This document shows positions 1 to 7,672 of a DNA stretch of 33,949 nucleotides, piece after piece. The first letter of the stretch is position 1. Each line of letters opens with the position of its first letter. Both the position numbers and the translations under genes were made by a program. The DNA comes from Candidatus Aminicenantota bacterium (GTDB taxonomy: Bacteria > Acidobacteriota > Aminicenantia > UBA2199), in contig JALHTJ010000225.1 in the NCBI GenBank assembly GCA_022865785.1, positions 1-33,949 on the forward strand, in the 5' to 3' direction. The notes under the pieces were generated by a model, which was given only the letters and a program-made list of their open reading frames with translations, made no database searches and was not told the DNA's origin.

Positions 1-1
1 C

Positions 2-160
2 TTCGTCCGCAAAAAATTATCGGCCCTGGCCATGCCCCAGGAGATCGAGTTCGTGCCCGGCCTGCCCAAGACGCGCTCAGGCAAGATCATGCGCCGTGTG
101 CTGCGCGCCCAGGAGTGGGGCGAGGAGATCGGCGACATCTCGACTTTGGAGAACGATTGA
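2..160 (+). CDS. acs: Acetyl-CoA synthetase, C-terminal end (partial)
   Basis: The last 52 codons of an acetyl-CoA synthetase run in from the left edge. The enzyme activates acetate with ATP and CoA through an acetyl-adenylate. The visible part holds the conserved C-terminal motif [15 protein letters not shown], whose Lys in SGKIMRR is the catalytic lysine (the one acetylated by Pat/AcuA) in this family. The ending GDISTLEND matches the usual GDTSTLAD-type tail. The gene is intact to its stop as far as visible. Its 3' end is the left boundary of an A/T-rich island and is repeated twice inside that island. By hand alignment it differs from the copy at 4889-5047 at 19 of 159 bases. Confidence 0.93.
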   Translation, partial: FVRKKLSALAMPQEIEFVPGLPKTRSGKIMRRVLRAQEWGEEIGDISTLEND

Positions 161-178
161 TCTAATGAAAAAAACGGA

Positions 179-199
179 GGGGGTGGAATTCGGACCCCC
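179..199 (+). terminator. G/C hairpin behind acs (possible terminator)
   Basis: GGGGGT at 179-184 can pair with ACCCCC at 194-199 around a 9-base loop, 18 bases after the acs stop. A T-rich stretch follows only some 20 bases later, so an intrinsic terminator is possible but not clear. Confidence 0.3.
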
Positions 200-424
200 C
201 TGACCAACGGCCTCCCAGTTTATTTTATTAGGTTCCCTTTAAATAAGTACTTATATTCAAAGCAACGAAGGCATTAAAATAAAACGCATCTCCAGAATAG
301 TGGCCGATCAAGACTATATTTTTTTTCAATGCAAAAAATATATAAATTCATTCATCTCATGAATCCGGTATTGCCAAAAATAACCGTTAATAAACCGACT
401 TGAGTTTTAAATAATATATTTCAA

Positions 425-508
425 CCCTGGCAGCCTACCCAATAAAGAATCATCTTTACTGGGTAGACGACAGCACCTCTCACCCCCATTTAAATTAGGG
501 GGCCAGGG
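425..508 (-). ncRNA. 84-base three-way-junction structured element
   Basis: An outer stem CCCTGGC (425-431) with GCCAGGG (502-508) encloses two hairpins. The first is a 14-bp stem with one G-T-type mismatch (435-448 with 453-466, loop ATCA). The second is a C5/G5 hairpin (483-487 with 498-502, competing with the outer stem for its last base). It starts 10 bases after the stop of the minus-strand Ntn-hydrolase gene. It may be the transcript's terminator or 3' structured end, or a separate small RNA; the strand is inferred from the neighbours. The rest of the gap 161-518 holds only the hairpin at 179-199, an ATAAGTACTTAT palindrome at 243-254, and a small ATTCAT/ATGAAT hairpin at 350-364. Confidence 0.4.
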
Positions 509-518
509 AGTTGCCAAA

Positions 519-1337
519 TTAAATTGTTGTATCAATCGACTGTTCTTTTGCATAACTTTTTCTCTTTCTAATTCTTCCAGAACATATTTCAAAATTTCTA
601 TTTCTCCATTCTATTACATCAATATTTTCTGAAAAAGAAATACGCATTCCATTGTAGTATCTGTTTCGTTTATGGAGAATTCCAAAGGCAAATCCACTTT
701 TCTCCGGCTTTCTATACAGACCAACTAGTTGAGCTACCCCCCCACTTTTTTTATCTGTCATTTTCTCTAATACAACAGAAAAGGTGTGAAAAACATTTCT
801 TGTAGTATTTGCATTTAAACCTTTTATACGCCCCCCATACTCTCTGTTAAAATCTGAAGCACCGGAACCCATAACATCAATTAAACCTGATATGACAGGA
901 AGTTTTAAAGCCTTAACTTGATAACTTTTATCCTTTTTCCAAATAAATTTGTATGCATAAAAGTCTGGATATCCCTTTTCAATAATATCTCTACAAATGT
1001 AAAGTATTTCAAATGAATTTAAAATTTCACTTTTGGGATAATGTTTAATTTCTTCAATTAACTTTTTTTTAAATTTATCAAATCTAGTTCTAGGGCCATC
1101 ATTTTCATCATATAAGATTTTTTTGTCAATCAATTCAATAATGGAAGGAATAACCATTGAAGGAAATAAAACATCACCACAAAATCCAATTATGTCGGGG
1201 AATTCATTTGAAAAAAAAGTTTTCCGGCAACTATCATAAAAATTTAGATTTCCCCAAGAAACCCTACTATCGCTAGCAATATATGCGGATGTATACCCAT
1301 GAGTATCTTTACCTATCCATGATACAACCAGTGTCAT
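519..1337 (-). CDS. HslV/proteasome-beta-like Ntn hydrolase
   Basis: The 272-residue protein begins MTLVVSW, resembling the MTTIVSV start of HslV, where Met removal exposes the catalytic Thr. The proteasome-fold landmarks follow in order: Thr2 (nucleophile candidate), Asp23 in ASDSRVS, Lys39 in CRKTF (HslV Asp17/Lys33 equivalents), Gly54 in GFCGD, and GSG at 156-158. It is longer than HslV (about 175) through a middle insert and a basic C-terminal tail. No ATPase partner (HslU, ClpX, AAA) lies nearby. The start ATG follows a weak GGGTGAT site. It is the last gene of the minus-strand run RT-TIR-Ntn. The fold call is good; the substrate and a protease role are inferred. Base composition is markedly A/T-rich. 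Confidence 0.6.
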   Translation of the reverse strand: MTLVVSWIGKDTHGYTSAYIASDSRVSWGNLNFYDSCRKTFFSNEFPDIIGFCGDVLFPSMVIPSIIELIDKKILYDENDGPRTRFDKFKKKLIEEIKHYPKSEILNSFEILYICRDIIEKGYPDFYAYKFIWKKDKSYQVKALKLPVISGLIDVMGSGASDFNREYGGRIKGLNANTTRNVFHTFSVVLEKMTDKKSGGVAQLVGLYRKPEKSGFAFGILHKRNRYYNGMRISFSENIDVIEWRNRNFEICSGRIRKRKSYAKEQSIDTTI

Positions 1338-1451
1338 ATATCACCCACTCTTTTATAATTTTTTTATACTAATAACATTCGACACACAGAAGCCCCCAAA
1401 CGATTTTCCATCTTGCTTGAGTACAATTTCCACTTCAAATAAACTCCATTA

Positions 1452-2564
1452 CTATAATTCTGAGTCATCTATAATTCCAGCTCGCTCAAGTAACTCAAGT
1501 ATACGTTCGATCCTTACTGGCGGATCAGTATGCAAAGGGAAAACAACTCGGATTGAAACCGGAAATGACATCTTAGTCGGAAATACAGGCATGGCTCCTG
1601 GAGTAACACGAAGTTCAGTCAATGCAAATAATGCATTCTCATATTCATAAAGATTTCCATGCTTATCTGAAATTTGAACTCCAAAGGCTGAAAGTCTTGA
1701 TGAAATTTTATAATTTGCAGTAAGTGCCCGAATCTCTTTGCGTAGAATAATAGAAAACCAAAAATATTCTGGGGATTGATTATAAATGGCATTTACTAAA
1801 GCAGGTAATAACAGTAATATTTTATCCAGAACAATAGGATCTACCGTTATCGAAACACTTGATGAGTTTTTATTTATATTTCGGTTGAGTTTCAATAAAA
1901 TGCCACTCCCGTGCATCGTTACTTCATCAATCAGCGAAATCGTTATATTTGCGTTCTTGAATACCTCTTTGATCGCCTCTTCTGGACTTGCGATTGCTTT
2001 AAGACTAGATCCATCAGGCGCTTGGTTGATCACAGTAGGGAAGTCAATTTCGATTCGGTCGACAAATCGGAGAGTTGATGAGAATGGGACGAGATGCATA
2101 GCATTTAGACTAGTCAGTTCAAGATAATCTTTCTCGTTAAAATCTTCGCGGAAATTAAGTTGATATTGTTGGTTTATGACAGCAATGAGATTATTGAGCC
2201 CATCGTGTGAACGAATATTAAAACCTTGTAGCAGACTCAGAGGCGGCCGAAGAGTTTCAATTGATGCGGAATTGATCCCAATCGGAATCACGCGGACACC
2301 GCGTGAATATGCATATCCAGATTCAAAATAGAGCCAAGAGGAGGTAACTGATGCTGGCGATACGGCAGTAAACATTATAGTCGCAGCTTGCAGTGCAGAC
2401 TCAATACCATGAATCCAATTTGTCCCAAAAGGAATGCTTTGTCCATCACTTGATAAAAAAAACTTCACAACACCAGCGGTTCGAGCATCGAGTTTACGTT
2501 TCAACAATTCTAGATATGCCACGTCCTTGGAAGAATGGCTTATAAATACAGTCGGTTTTTTCAT
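1452..2564 (-). CDS. TIR-domain protein (putative NAD-cleaving effector)
   Basis: The 370-residue protein has an N-terminal TIR domain (about residues 4-140). It shows the opening VFISHSSKD, a FFLSSDG box 2-like loop, and the SSWLYFESGYA segment whose Glu81 fits the catalytic glutamate of NAD-hydrolysing bacterial TIR domains (W-x3-E). The C-terminal 220 residues match no family I recognise and may sense a trigger or oligomerise. Bacterial TIR proteins with this Glu usually deplete NAD or make cyclic ADP-ribose signals in anti-phage defense. The gene has its own promoter-like sequence in the 170-base gap behind the reverse transcriptase, and the Ntn hydrolase follows 114 bases downstream. The ribosome site (GGAA) is weak. 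Function is inferred from the TIR family. Confidence 0.82.
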   Translation of the reverse strand: MKKPTVFISHSSKDVAYLELLKRKLDARTAGVVKFFLSSDGQSIPFGTNWIHGIESALQAATIMFTAVSPASVTSSWLYFESGYAYSRGVRVIPIGINSASIETLRPPLSLLQGFNIRSHDGLNNLIAVINQQYQLNFREDFNEKDYLELTSLNAMHLVPFSSTLRFVDRIEIDFPTVINQAPDGSSLKAIASPEEAIKEVFKNANITISLIDEVTMHGSGILLKLNRNINKNSSSVSITVDPIVLDKILLLLPALVNAIYNQSPEYFWFSIILRKEIRALTANYKISSRLSAFGVQISDKHGNLYEYENALFALTELRVTPGAMPVFPTKMSFPVSIRVVFPLHTDPPVRIERILELLERAGIIDDSEL

Positions 2565-2615
2565 GCTTGTTCCATAATCATATGAATAATCACTTTGCTC
2601 ATTACTTACTTTAAA

Positions 2616-2645
2616 ATTATGCGCCTAAGCCTGACATACTGTCAA
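2616..2645 (-). promoter_or_regulatory. Promoter of the TIR gene
   Basis: On the minus strand TTGACA (2645-2640), an 18-base spacer and CATAAT (2621-2616) give a near-consensus sigma-70-type promoter, with a start expected about 45 bases before the TIR ATG. It implies TIR and Ntn can be transcribed independently of the reverse transcriptase gene. Confidence 0.55.
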
Positions 2646-2655
2646 GTTTGGCTTA
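2626..2655. promoter_or_regulatory. Nested inverted repeat over the TIR -35 box
   Basis: TAAGCC (2626-2631) pairs with GGCTTA (2650-2655), and inside it TGACA (2632-2636) pairs with TGTCA (2640-2644). The inner repeat overlaps the -35 hexamer, so a repressor operator is a reasonable reading. No regulator gene is in this cassette. Confidence 0.4.
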
Positions 2656-2734
2656 AACCCATTTAGTTCCTCACTTTTCCAACGCGAATATTCAGCTGCG
2701 TTGCGTTACTCAATCCCCTTATGCTTTTTATCAT

Positions 2735-4834
2735 TCATGGCATAAGCGCCTCAAAATCCGTATATGTAGTGCGAAGCCGCCCCACAAACTGATCCCGTTC
2801 CCTGACCTTTAGGTACTGGGACTGCCCTGCTGTCTTTTTCTCGTAGGGATGAGACACAGGGAGAGCATTCCGGCGAGCGTTCATCACACGGAAGCAGTCT
2901 CCAATAGTCGGGCATTTTTTGGAAAATGATTTGCTCGCATCCAGCGTAACACCAAAATCAACTAATTGCCCATTCTTGTCGATAATTGTGCAAGCAGCCG
3001 GGTGTTTTATTGTTGCCAGATGTCTCTGAAGTGCTAAGAATATGGTCTGGTTGAAGGAGTTCTGACAAGCGAGCCAAAACGAACGACCGCTGGCGAAAGT
3101 CGCCTCGGCTTGTTTCAGAAGGCCTAGCGCGTGGACATATTCATTTAAAAGCAACTTGCACCATGACTTTACGGGCGGTGTACCATAGCGTGCAAACAGA
3201 ATCTCAGCGATTGGATCTACTTTAGCTCGTGGCGCAGAGATTACGCCCAACTCGTTAAGTGTGTTGACTACTTGGGTTGGCAGATCTTTGACGGTTAAGT
3301 TGAAGCTCGATGGTGTCAGTCCGCGCTCATGCAACATGGAGCAGACTGACAGCCCAGGCTCCGGGGTGCTACGACTAAGGAACATCCCGACGACCTCTCC
3401 CTTGCCAAAGGCATTGTTCGGCAAAACTGGCCCCAGAAAAGATTGAAGTAGAGGTGGCTGATACTTCAAGAATCTGCTTAGGTGAGCCAATGTTATTTCA
3501 TCCGATACACACAAGAAATGACAGGCCCCCCAGAGTTCAACAAAGTTTTCTGCCGACTTGTTCTTCGCGATATTTATAGCCCGGCTGATTAGTGAGTTCA
3601 GATTCTGAGCTGTCATTGATCGTGGATCTTGGCAATACTTGGCTAGAACGTGCCACGCTTCTCCACGGATGTATGGATATGGATTCTTAGTGACAAGTTC
3701 TAGGCATAATCGCTCAATTGGTTTTCGATAATCGAACTTACCAAGATAGACAAAGAAGGCGTCTGCATGCTCGGGATGCCTTGGGATGAGACGCAGTACG
3801 AGGTTGAGTAGATAGCTGTCTGGTTCTGCTCTATATAAACTGTAACGAAGGCGCGTTTTGTCTGTAACCTGAATTGGTTTCCCTCCAACCGCAGAGAGAA
3901 ATGTTTTCCTGGCTTGATTTTTCCCTATTTTCTCTCCGCCTATTCCTTCATGCTGTGGATCCGATATACTTGGAAGCATCCCTAATGCCTCTTGAACATT
4001 CTTAGCACACTTAATGGCAAACTTGCCAGTTTGCGGAATTAAACCCCGTTCACGGCAAAGCCTTTCGAGCTCAATGAGATAAATGCGAACTTCATCCTCT
4101 GTAGCCCCGAACAGTCGAACATCATCAACGTACCGTGTATAGCCACGTCGTTTCTGGAGTTTAAGATCGATAGGTAGAAGAAAACATTCCGCAAGGAAGT
4201 CCGACGCAAGAGGTCCTTGTGGCAATCCATGGGCATGGTCGGAAGCTGCGTGAGCAGAACTCCAAGTTCGCAAACACATCCCAATCCAATTCAGATCACT
4301 GTTTGACGTACGCGGATATATAGTCCGTAATAAAAGCTCATGGGAGATAGTATCGTAAAAGGCCGCTAAGTCGAAATCGCCGACCCATTTCATACCTCCC
4401 TCAAATTGTTTCTTGATACGCCCCTGAAATGCTCTGTAAGTCTCTCGCCAACTCCGAAAGAAAAAAATGCTATCGGATTTTTCCAGGATATTGCTGAAGA
4501 CGACTTTAAATTGGAGAGGAACACGAAACTTTTGCAGCTGTTTGGCAGCCAGATTCGCGAATGCTTGGAGTACTATCTGGTCCTCAACATTCAGCAAAGT
4601 GAGCGGTCGATGGAGGCCAGATGATTTTGGGACAAAGATACGATCAGGATGCCGAGGCTTGAATGTACCGCCAAGTAATCTCTGGCGAAGATCCTTCAGG
4701 TTAGCATCATGGGCAACCTCATATGCATAATAAATGGATCGATAAAGCCTTTTGTATTGGTGATTACTACCGGTTGTGATCCGTCGCCATGCAAGCTCAA
4801 GATTCTGCTTACTTGCGAGCATAGCAATTTTCAT
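2735..4834 (-). CDS. Defense-type reverse transcriptase (UG/Abi-like)
   Basis: The 699-residue protein carries a reverse transcriptase domain in its first 300 residues. RPLTLLNVEDQIVLQAF (77-92) is the finger motif. DFDLAAFYDTISH (153-165) is motif A with catalytic Asp155, GLPQGPLASDF (203-213) is motif B, and RYVDD (234-238) is motif C. The remaining 400 residues are predicted mostly helical, with a repeat-like stretch around 330-450, and have no maturase (X) or HNH domain. That excludes a group II intron enzyme and resembles the UG/Abi (DRT) lineages with helical C-termini. No msr/msd-like RNA or DGR template/variable repeat pair is seen next to it. It stands first in a minus-strand run before the TIR and Ntn genes. 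The exact RT class cannot be assigned by eye. Confidence 0.85.
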   Translation of the reverse strand: MKIAMLASKQNLELAWRRITTGSNHQYKRLYRSIYYAYEVAHDANLKDLRQRLLGGTFKPRHPDRIFVPKSSGLHRPLTLLNVEDQIVLQAFANLAAKQLQKFRVPLQFKVVFSNILEKSDSIFFFRSWRETYRAFQGRIKKQFEGGMKWVGDFDLAAFYDTISHELLLRTIYPRTSNSDLNWIGMCLRTWSSAHAASDHAHGLPQGPLASDFLAECFLLPIDLKLQKRRGYTRYVDDVRLFGATEDEVRIYLIELERLCRERGLIPQTGKFAIKCAKNVQEALGMLPSISDPQHEGIGGEKIGKNQARKTFLSAVGGKPIQVTDKTRLRYSLYRAEPDSYLLNLVLRLIPRHPEHADAFFVYLGKFDYRKPIERLCLELVTKNPYPYIRGEAWHVLAKYCQDPRSMTAQNLNSLISRAINIAKNKSAENFVELWGACHFLCVSDEITLAHLSRFLKYQPPLLQSFLGPVLPNNAFGKGEVVGMFLSRSTPEPGLSVCSMLHERGLTPSSFNLTVKDLPTQVVNTLNELGVISAPRAKVDPIAEILFARYGTPPVKSWCKLLLNEYVHALGLLKQAEATFASGRSFWLACQNSFNQTIFLALQRHLATIKHPAACTIIDKNGQLVDFGVTLDASKSFSKKCPTIGDCFRVMNARRNALPVSHPYEKKTAGQSQYLKVRERDQFVGRLRTTYTDFEALMP

Positions 4835-4840
4835 TAACCC

Positions 4841-4869
4841 ATCTTATTCCCTTGCTACAATGTTTTCAA
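4841..4869 (-). promoter_or_regulatory. Promoter of the reverse transcriptase gene
   Basis: TTGAAA (4869-4864), 17 bases and TAAGAT (4846-4841) precede the ATG at 4834 by only 6 bases. Transcription would start about at the A of the ATG, so the message may be leaderless. Confidence 0.4.
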
Positions 4870-4888
4870 TAAATTCGACCACATGAAC

Positions 4889-5047
<159 letters not shown>

Positions 5048-5461
5048 AGGGTGACTACCATCAATCAGTCCGCGATACGGACCAGCCGGCCCTAGCTATT
5101 CGCCCTCGTAATTACGTGTTGTGGTGATGTCACAGGCAAGTCTCTCTTCTCCAAGAGCAGGTCGGTGTGCACCCCCGACCACCAGGAGGCGGCGAGGATA
5201 GAAATGTGAACTATTCATGAAAAACTGGCGCCGACAGACTGGTCGTCTGGTCATCATATAATGTTATTACCTCGAAAAATCACTAAGTTGTAGTCCCGCC
5301 CATCTGCGCTTTGAATCAGTATTGAAGCGTATAAGGTTCACACTTGTCAACTTAACCAATTAAACATTTCAAATTATTAACAACACTCCAGCGGACCATA
5401 ACTCTTCAATACCTTGTTTGGTGGCCCCAGGTTGATGTGAATAGACATATCAAACAACTTT
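5048..5461. other. Intergenic region between acs tail 2 and lpxC-like gene
   Basis: I see no convincing gene in these 414 bases. There is a GTCCG/CGGAC hairpin at 5068-5082 shortly after the acs tail, and a GGTCGG/CCGACC inverted repeat near 5160-5180. The right half is A/T-rich and lies behind the minus-strand lpxC-like gene. Confidence 0.4.
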
Positions 5462-6367
5462 TTATCCACTTACATCAAGCTCCTTCGAAATGAATCGAAC
5501 CAGTTCATGATTGAGCGAATGGCTCGGTCGAAAAACATTCAGACTTCCTTGGAGCGGCATCCGAAGCAAAGCTAAATCCCCGAGCAAATCGAGAATTTTA
5601 TGTCTAATTTCCTCATCATTGCCCCGTGAAGTAGTTAGCCGTCCATCTCTGTAAACAATCATATTCGAGTCGGTAATTCGTTCCATTTGGTGAATTTCAA
5701 ATCCGGGGAGTTTCTTACGTGTCGTTTCTTCATCTTTAAACGGACCGAAAGCAAAAGTCCTCGCCCAAGCTAAATGAAGACAAAACATCGTAGGCGTGTG
5801 CCAATAACGAAGTTGCTGCACACCAATCGGATGTGGAAAATCAATTGCCGCAGAGACTACCAAACCAGGGTCAGGTCTTACATAAATAGACGACTCACCG
5901 AGCTTAATATCGAAAGGTCTTTCAACTATTATACGCTGTTGTGATGTACCAGGCTGGGCAACAATCTCGGCCCGAGCGAGTATATCTGCAAAAGGAAGGG
6001 CACTACCATCGAGGAAAGGTATCAAGGCTTCAGCATTAGTTACCACAATTAAGTTAGATATACATAGACCATGTACCGCGGCGAGAAGGTGCTCGGGTGT
6101 TTTTATTGCAACGGAATCGGATGCACGAAGAGTAGTCGTATGTTGACCATGCTCTTTGTCAATTGGAATGAGACGGTCATACGTCGCCGGCACTGGATCT
6201 CGAAGCCCACTAACGTGAAAAACTATTCCGGTTCCGGGATCAGCAGGTCGGAATAAGACTGTTCCCTCCCCATCAATGAATGCAGCTTTCCCTTTAAGTG
6301 AGCGAATCTCTGCAATAGTGGTTTGAGGCTCATCCACCTGGCGGAGAGCTACACATCGTTTTATCAT
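5462..6367 (-). CDS. lpxC: LpxC-like UDP-3-O-acyl-GlcNAc deacetylase
   Basis: The 301-residue protein has the length and all visible signature residues of LpxC, the zinc deacetylase of the committed step of lipid A synthesis. They are TPEHLL (Glu92 catalytic, His93 zinc ligand), FLDGSALPF (118-126), ARTFAF (202-207), RHKILDLLGDL with zinc ligands His256 and Asp260, and SHSLN with His283. It is probably catalytically competent. Its place is odd: it lies on the minus strand inside a defense-type cassette with A/T-rich sequence, not in a lipid A or cell-division cluster, and no ribosome site is clear. It may be an imported second LpxC, perhaps giving inhibitor tolerance, or a relative with another substrate. 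Whether the host has another lpxC cannot be seen here. Confidence 0.85.
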   Translation of the reverse strand: MIKRCVALRQVDEPQTTIAEIRSLKGKAAFIDGEGTVLFRPADPGTGIVFHVSGLRDPVPATYDRLIPIDKEHGQHTTTLRASDSVAIKTPEHLLAAVHGLCISNLIVVTNAEALIPFLDGSALPFADILARAEIVAQPGTSQQRIIVERPFDIKLGESSIYVRPDPGLVVSAAIDFPHPIGVQQLRYWHTPTMFCLHLAWARTFAFGPFKDEETTRKKLPGFEIHQMERITDSNMIVYRDGRLTTSRGNDEEIRHKILDLLGDLALLRMPLQGSLNVFRPSHSLNHELVRFISKELDVSG

Positions 6368-6482
6368 GCGCTACGCCATACGTGCTTTGAGCATCCTCCG
6401 ACTCTTACCACCAAACGTACAACCTCAGTTGCGCCGCGAAGTGTTGTCCGCCACATGCTATTATTAACTCTTTTGCAATTCA

Positions 6483-6935
6483 TTACTCTACCTTAAATTG
6501 TTTCTTGCTTTTTATAATCCCCTCAAGATTCCTGATTTCAGCTCTCAGTTTTTCAAAATCTTTTTTGCTTTCGGCATATTCAATTTTATTTTCATTAACT
6601 ATATCAGATGTTATCTTTGCTTTTAAATTCACATTTTCTATTTGAAATCCAAGTGATTTTATTCTTTCCTCTTGGTATTTTAAAGTTGTAATACTTTGAT
6701 TATTATCAAAAATTTTAAATAGAATTGGAACAATGAGTGCTATTGCAGCAACTATTGCCATTATTCGTGTAAGGAAAATCATTTTTTTTGCTAATTTCTC
6801 ATAACTTAATGTTGCCCTTGCAGTCAATACTGCACTAACAAATGGCATTTCGCTTGGAATCGTACTTTGATTTAAATGATCTACGATAGATTCTATGTCA
6901 TCATTCAGATATTGATGTGCTGTTTTCCTAGCCAT
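6483..6935 (-). CDS. Small one-TM coiled-coil protein
   Basis: The 150-residue protein has one membrane segment (about residues 52-75, FLTRIMAIVAAIALIVPILF) after a polar N-terminus. A charged, heptad-like coiled coil follows to the Lys-rich end. A GGAG ribosome site stands before the ATG. TATAAT on the minus strand (7013-7008) suggests its own promoter. I recognise no family. It lies directly behind the CD-NTase/SLATT pair and could be an accessory membrane component, but nothing in the sequence proves it. Confidence 0.6.
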   Translation of the reverse strand: MARKTAHQYLNDDIESIVDHLNQSTIPSEMPFVSAVLTARATLSYEKLAKKMIFLTRIMAIVAAIALIVPILFKIFDNNQSITTLKYQEERIKSLGFQIENVNLKAKITSDIVNENKIEYAESKKDFEKLRAEIRNLEGIIKSKKQFKVE

Positions 6936-7090
6936 ATTTTATCTCCTCGCTTAAAGTTTATTAAAATCATCTCAAATCCCTTGAGCATCCTTAAACCTAG
7001 ATCCGTCATTATAACCGTCAATTCAAGACCCAATTCTAATGTTGAATATGAACATCGCTACGTTTCCCAGCGTATGATTCCACCAACTCG

Positions 7091-7672
7091 TTAGCCTCTC
7101 TTCAATTCCTTCGGAAGAAACGCATCGATCTCATCATCAGAAAAGGTCATATCTGCCAGTTGTTTGAGAGCTTCTTGAGCCTTCTTGTATGCCTGATATG
7201 TCGTACTGGGAGCTCCAGAGTAAACATTGTGCAATTCCTCAAGAATTGCATCTCGTTCCTTTTGCAGAGATTCTATTGGCTTTTCCCCCAAGCGAAGGTC
7301 AGTGATTAGGGATAGATACTTTTCCCGGATGATCCACAAATCAGCGCCTGCTTGCCGGTGTTTCTGAGATAATTCGCCCAAATCATAATTCTTCGTATAG
7401 GCATTGAGAACAAGCAAGGTAGTCGATATGACTATCCCCAAGACAGCACCGACTTGCCCACCTCCAAAAACAGCCGCGATGAACCCGCCAGTTGTCAGGG
7501 CTGCAAGGATGATCTGCCATAATTTGATCTGCGAGAGCCGAGAAAGGAGAATGTCGGCGCATTTCTCGTGGGTCTTGTGGGAGTAAACCACGCGCCCAAA
7601 GCACTCACGCAACTGGCCTTCAAGAATCGCCCGCGAGTTTGGCGTATCGTTAGTCTGGGAATGAGGTTCCAA
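7091..7672 (-). CDS. SLATT-domain two-TM effector
   Basis: The 193-residue protein fits the SLATT family: a conserved amphipathic start LRECFGRVVYSHKTHEKCAD (21-40), two membrane helices (about 52-70 and 74-92), and a charged cytoplasmic helical tail. SLATT proteins are predicted pore-forming effectors linked to nucleotide-second-messenger synthases. I chose a TTG start at 7672 because GGAGG lies 6-7 bases before it. The open frame continues upstream to 7873, but that part overlaps the CD-NTase in another frame and does not look like SLATT sequence. The gene therefore overlaps the CD-NTase end by 23 bases, indicating translational coupling and a joint function: the cyclase makes the signal and SLATT permeabilises the membrane. 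Confidence 0.78.
   Translation of the reverse strand: MEPHSQTNDTPNSRAILEGQLRECFGRVVYSHKTHEKCADILLSRLSQIKLWQIILAALTTGGFIAAVFGGGQVGAVLGIVISTTLLVLNAYTKNYDLGELSQKHRQAGADLWIIREKYLSLITDLRLGEKPIESLQKERDAILEELHNVYSGAPSTTYQAYKKAQEALKQLADMTFSDDEIDAFLPKELKRG

Noticed and set aside
425-508. Possible integron attC site
   Set aside because: The foldback is attC-like in outline, but one end reads GTTGCCA and the other TTTCAAC, so the GTTRRRY/RYYYAAC pair is not met; kept as a structured element of unknown role.
6410-6460. ACAAC...GTTGT palindrome as another attC
   Set aside because: The repeat is only about 30 bases long and the ends (GTACAAC, GTTGTCC) do not fit the consensus.
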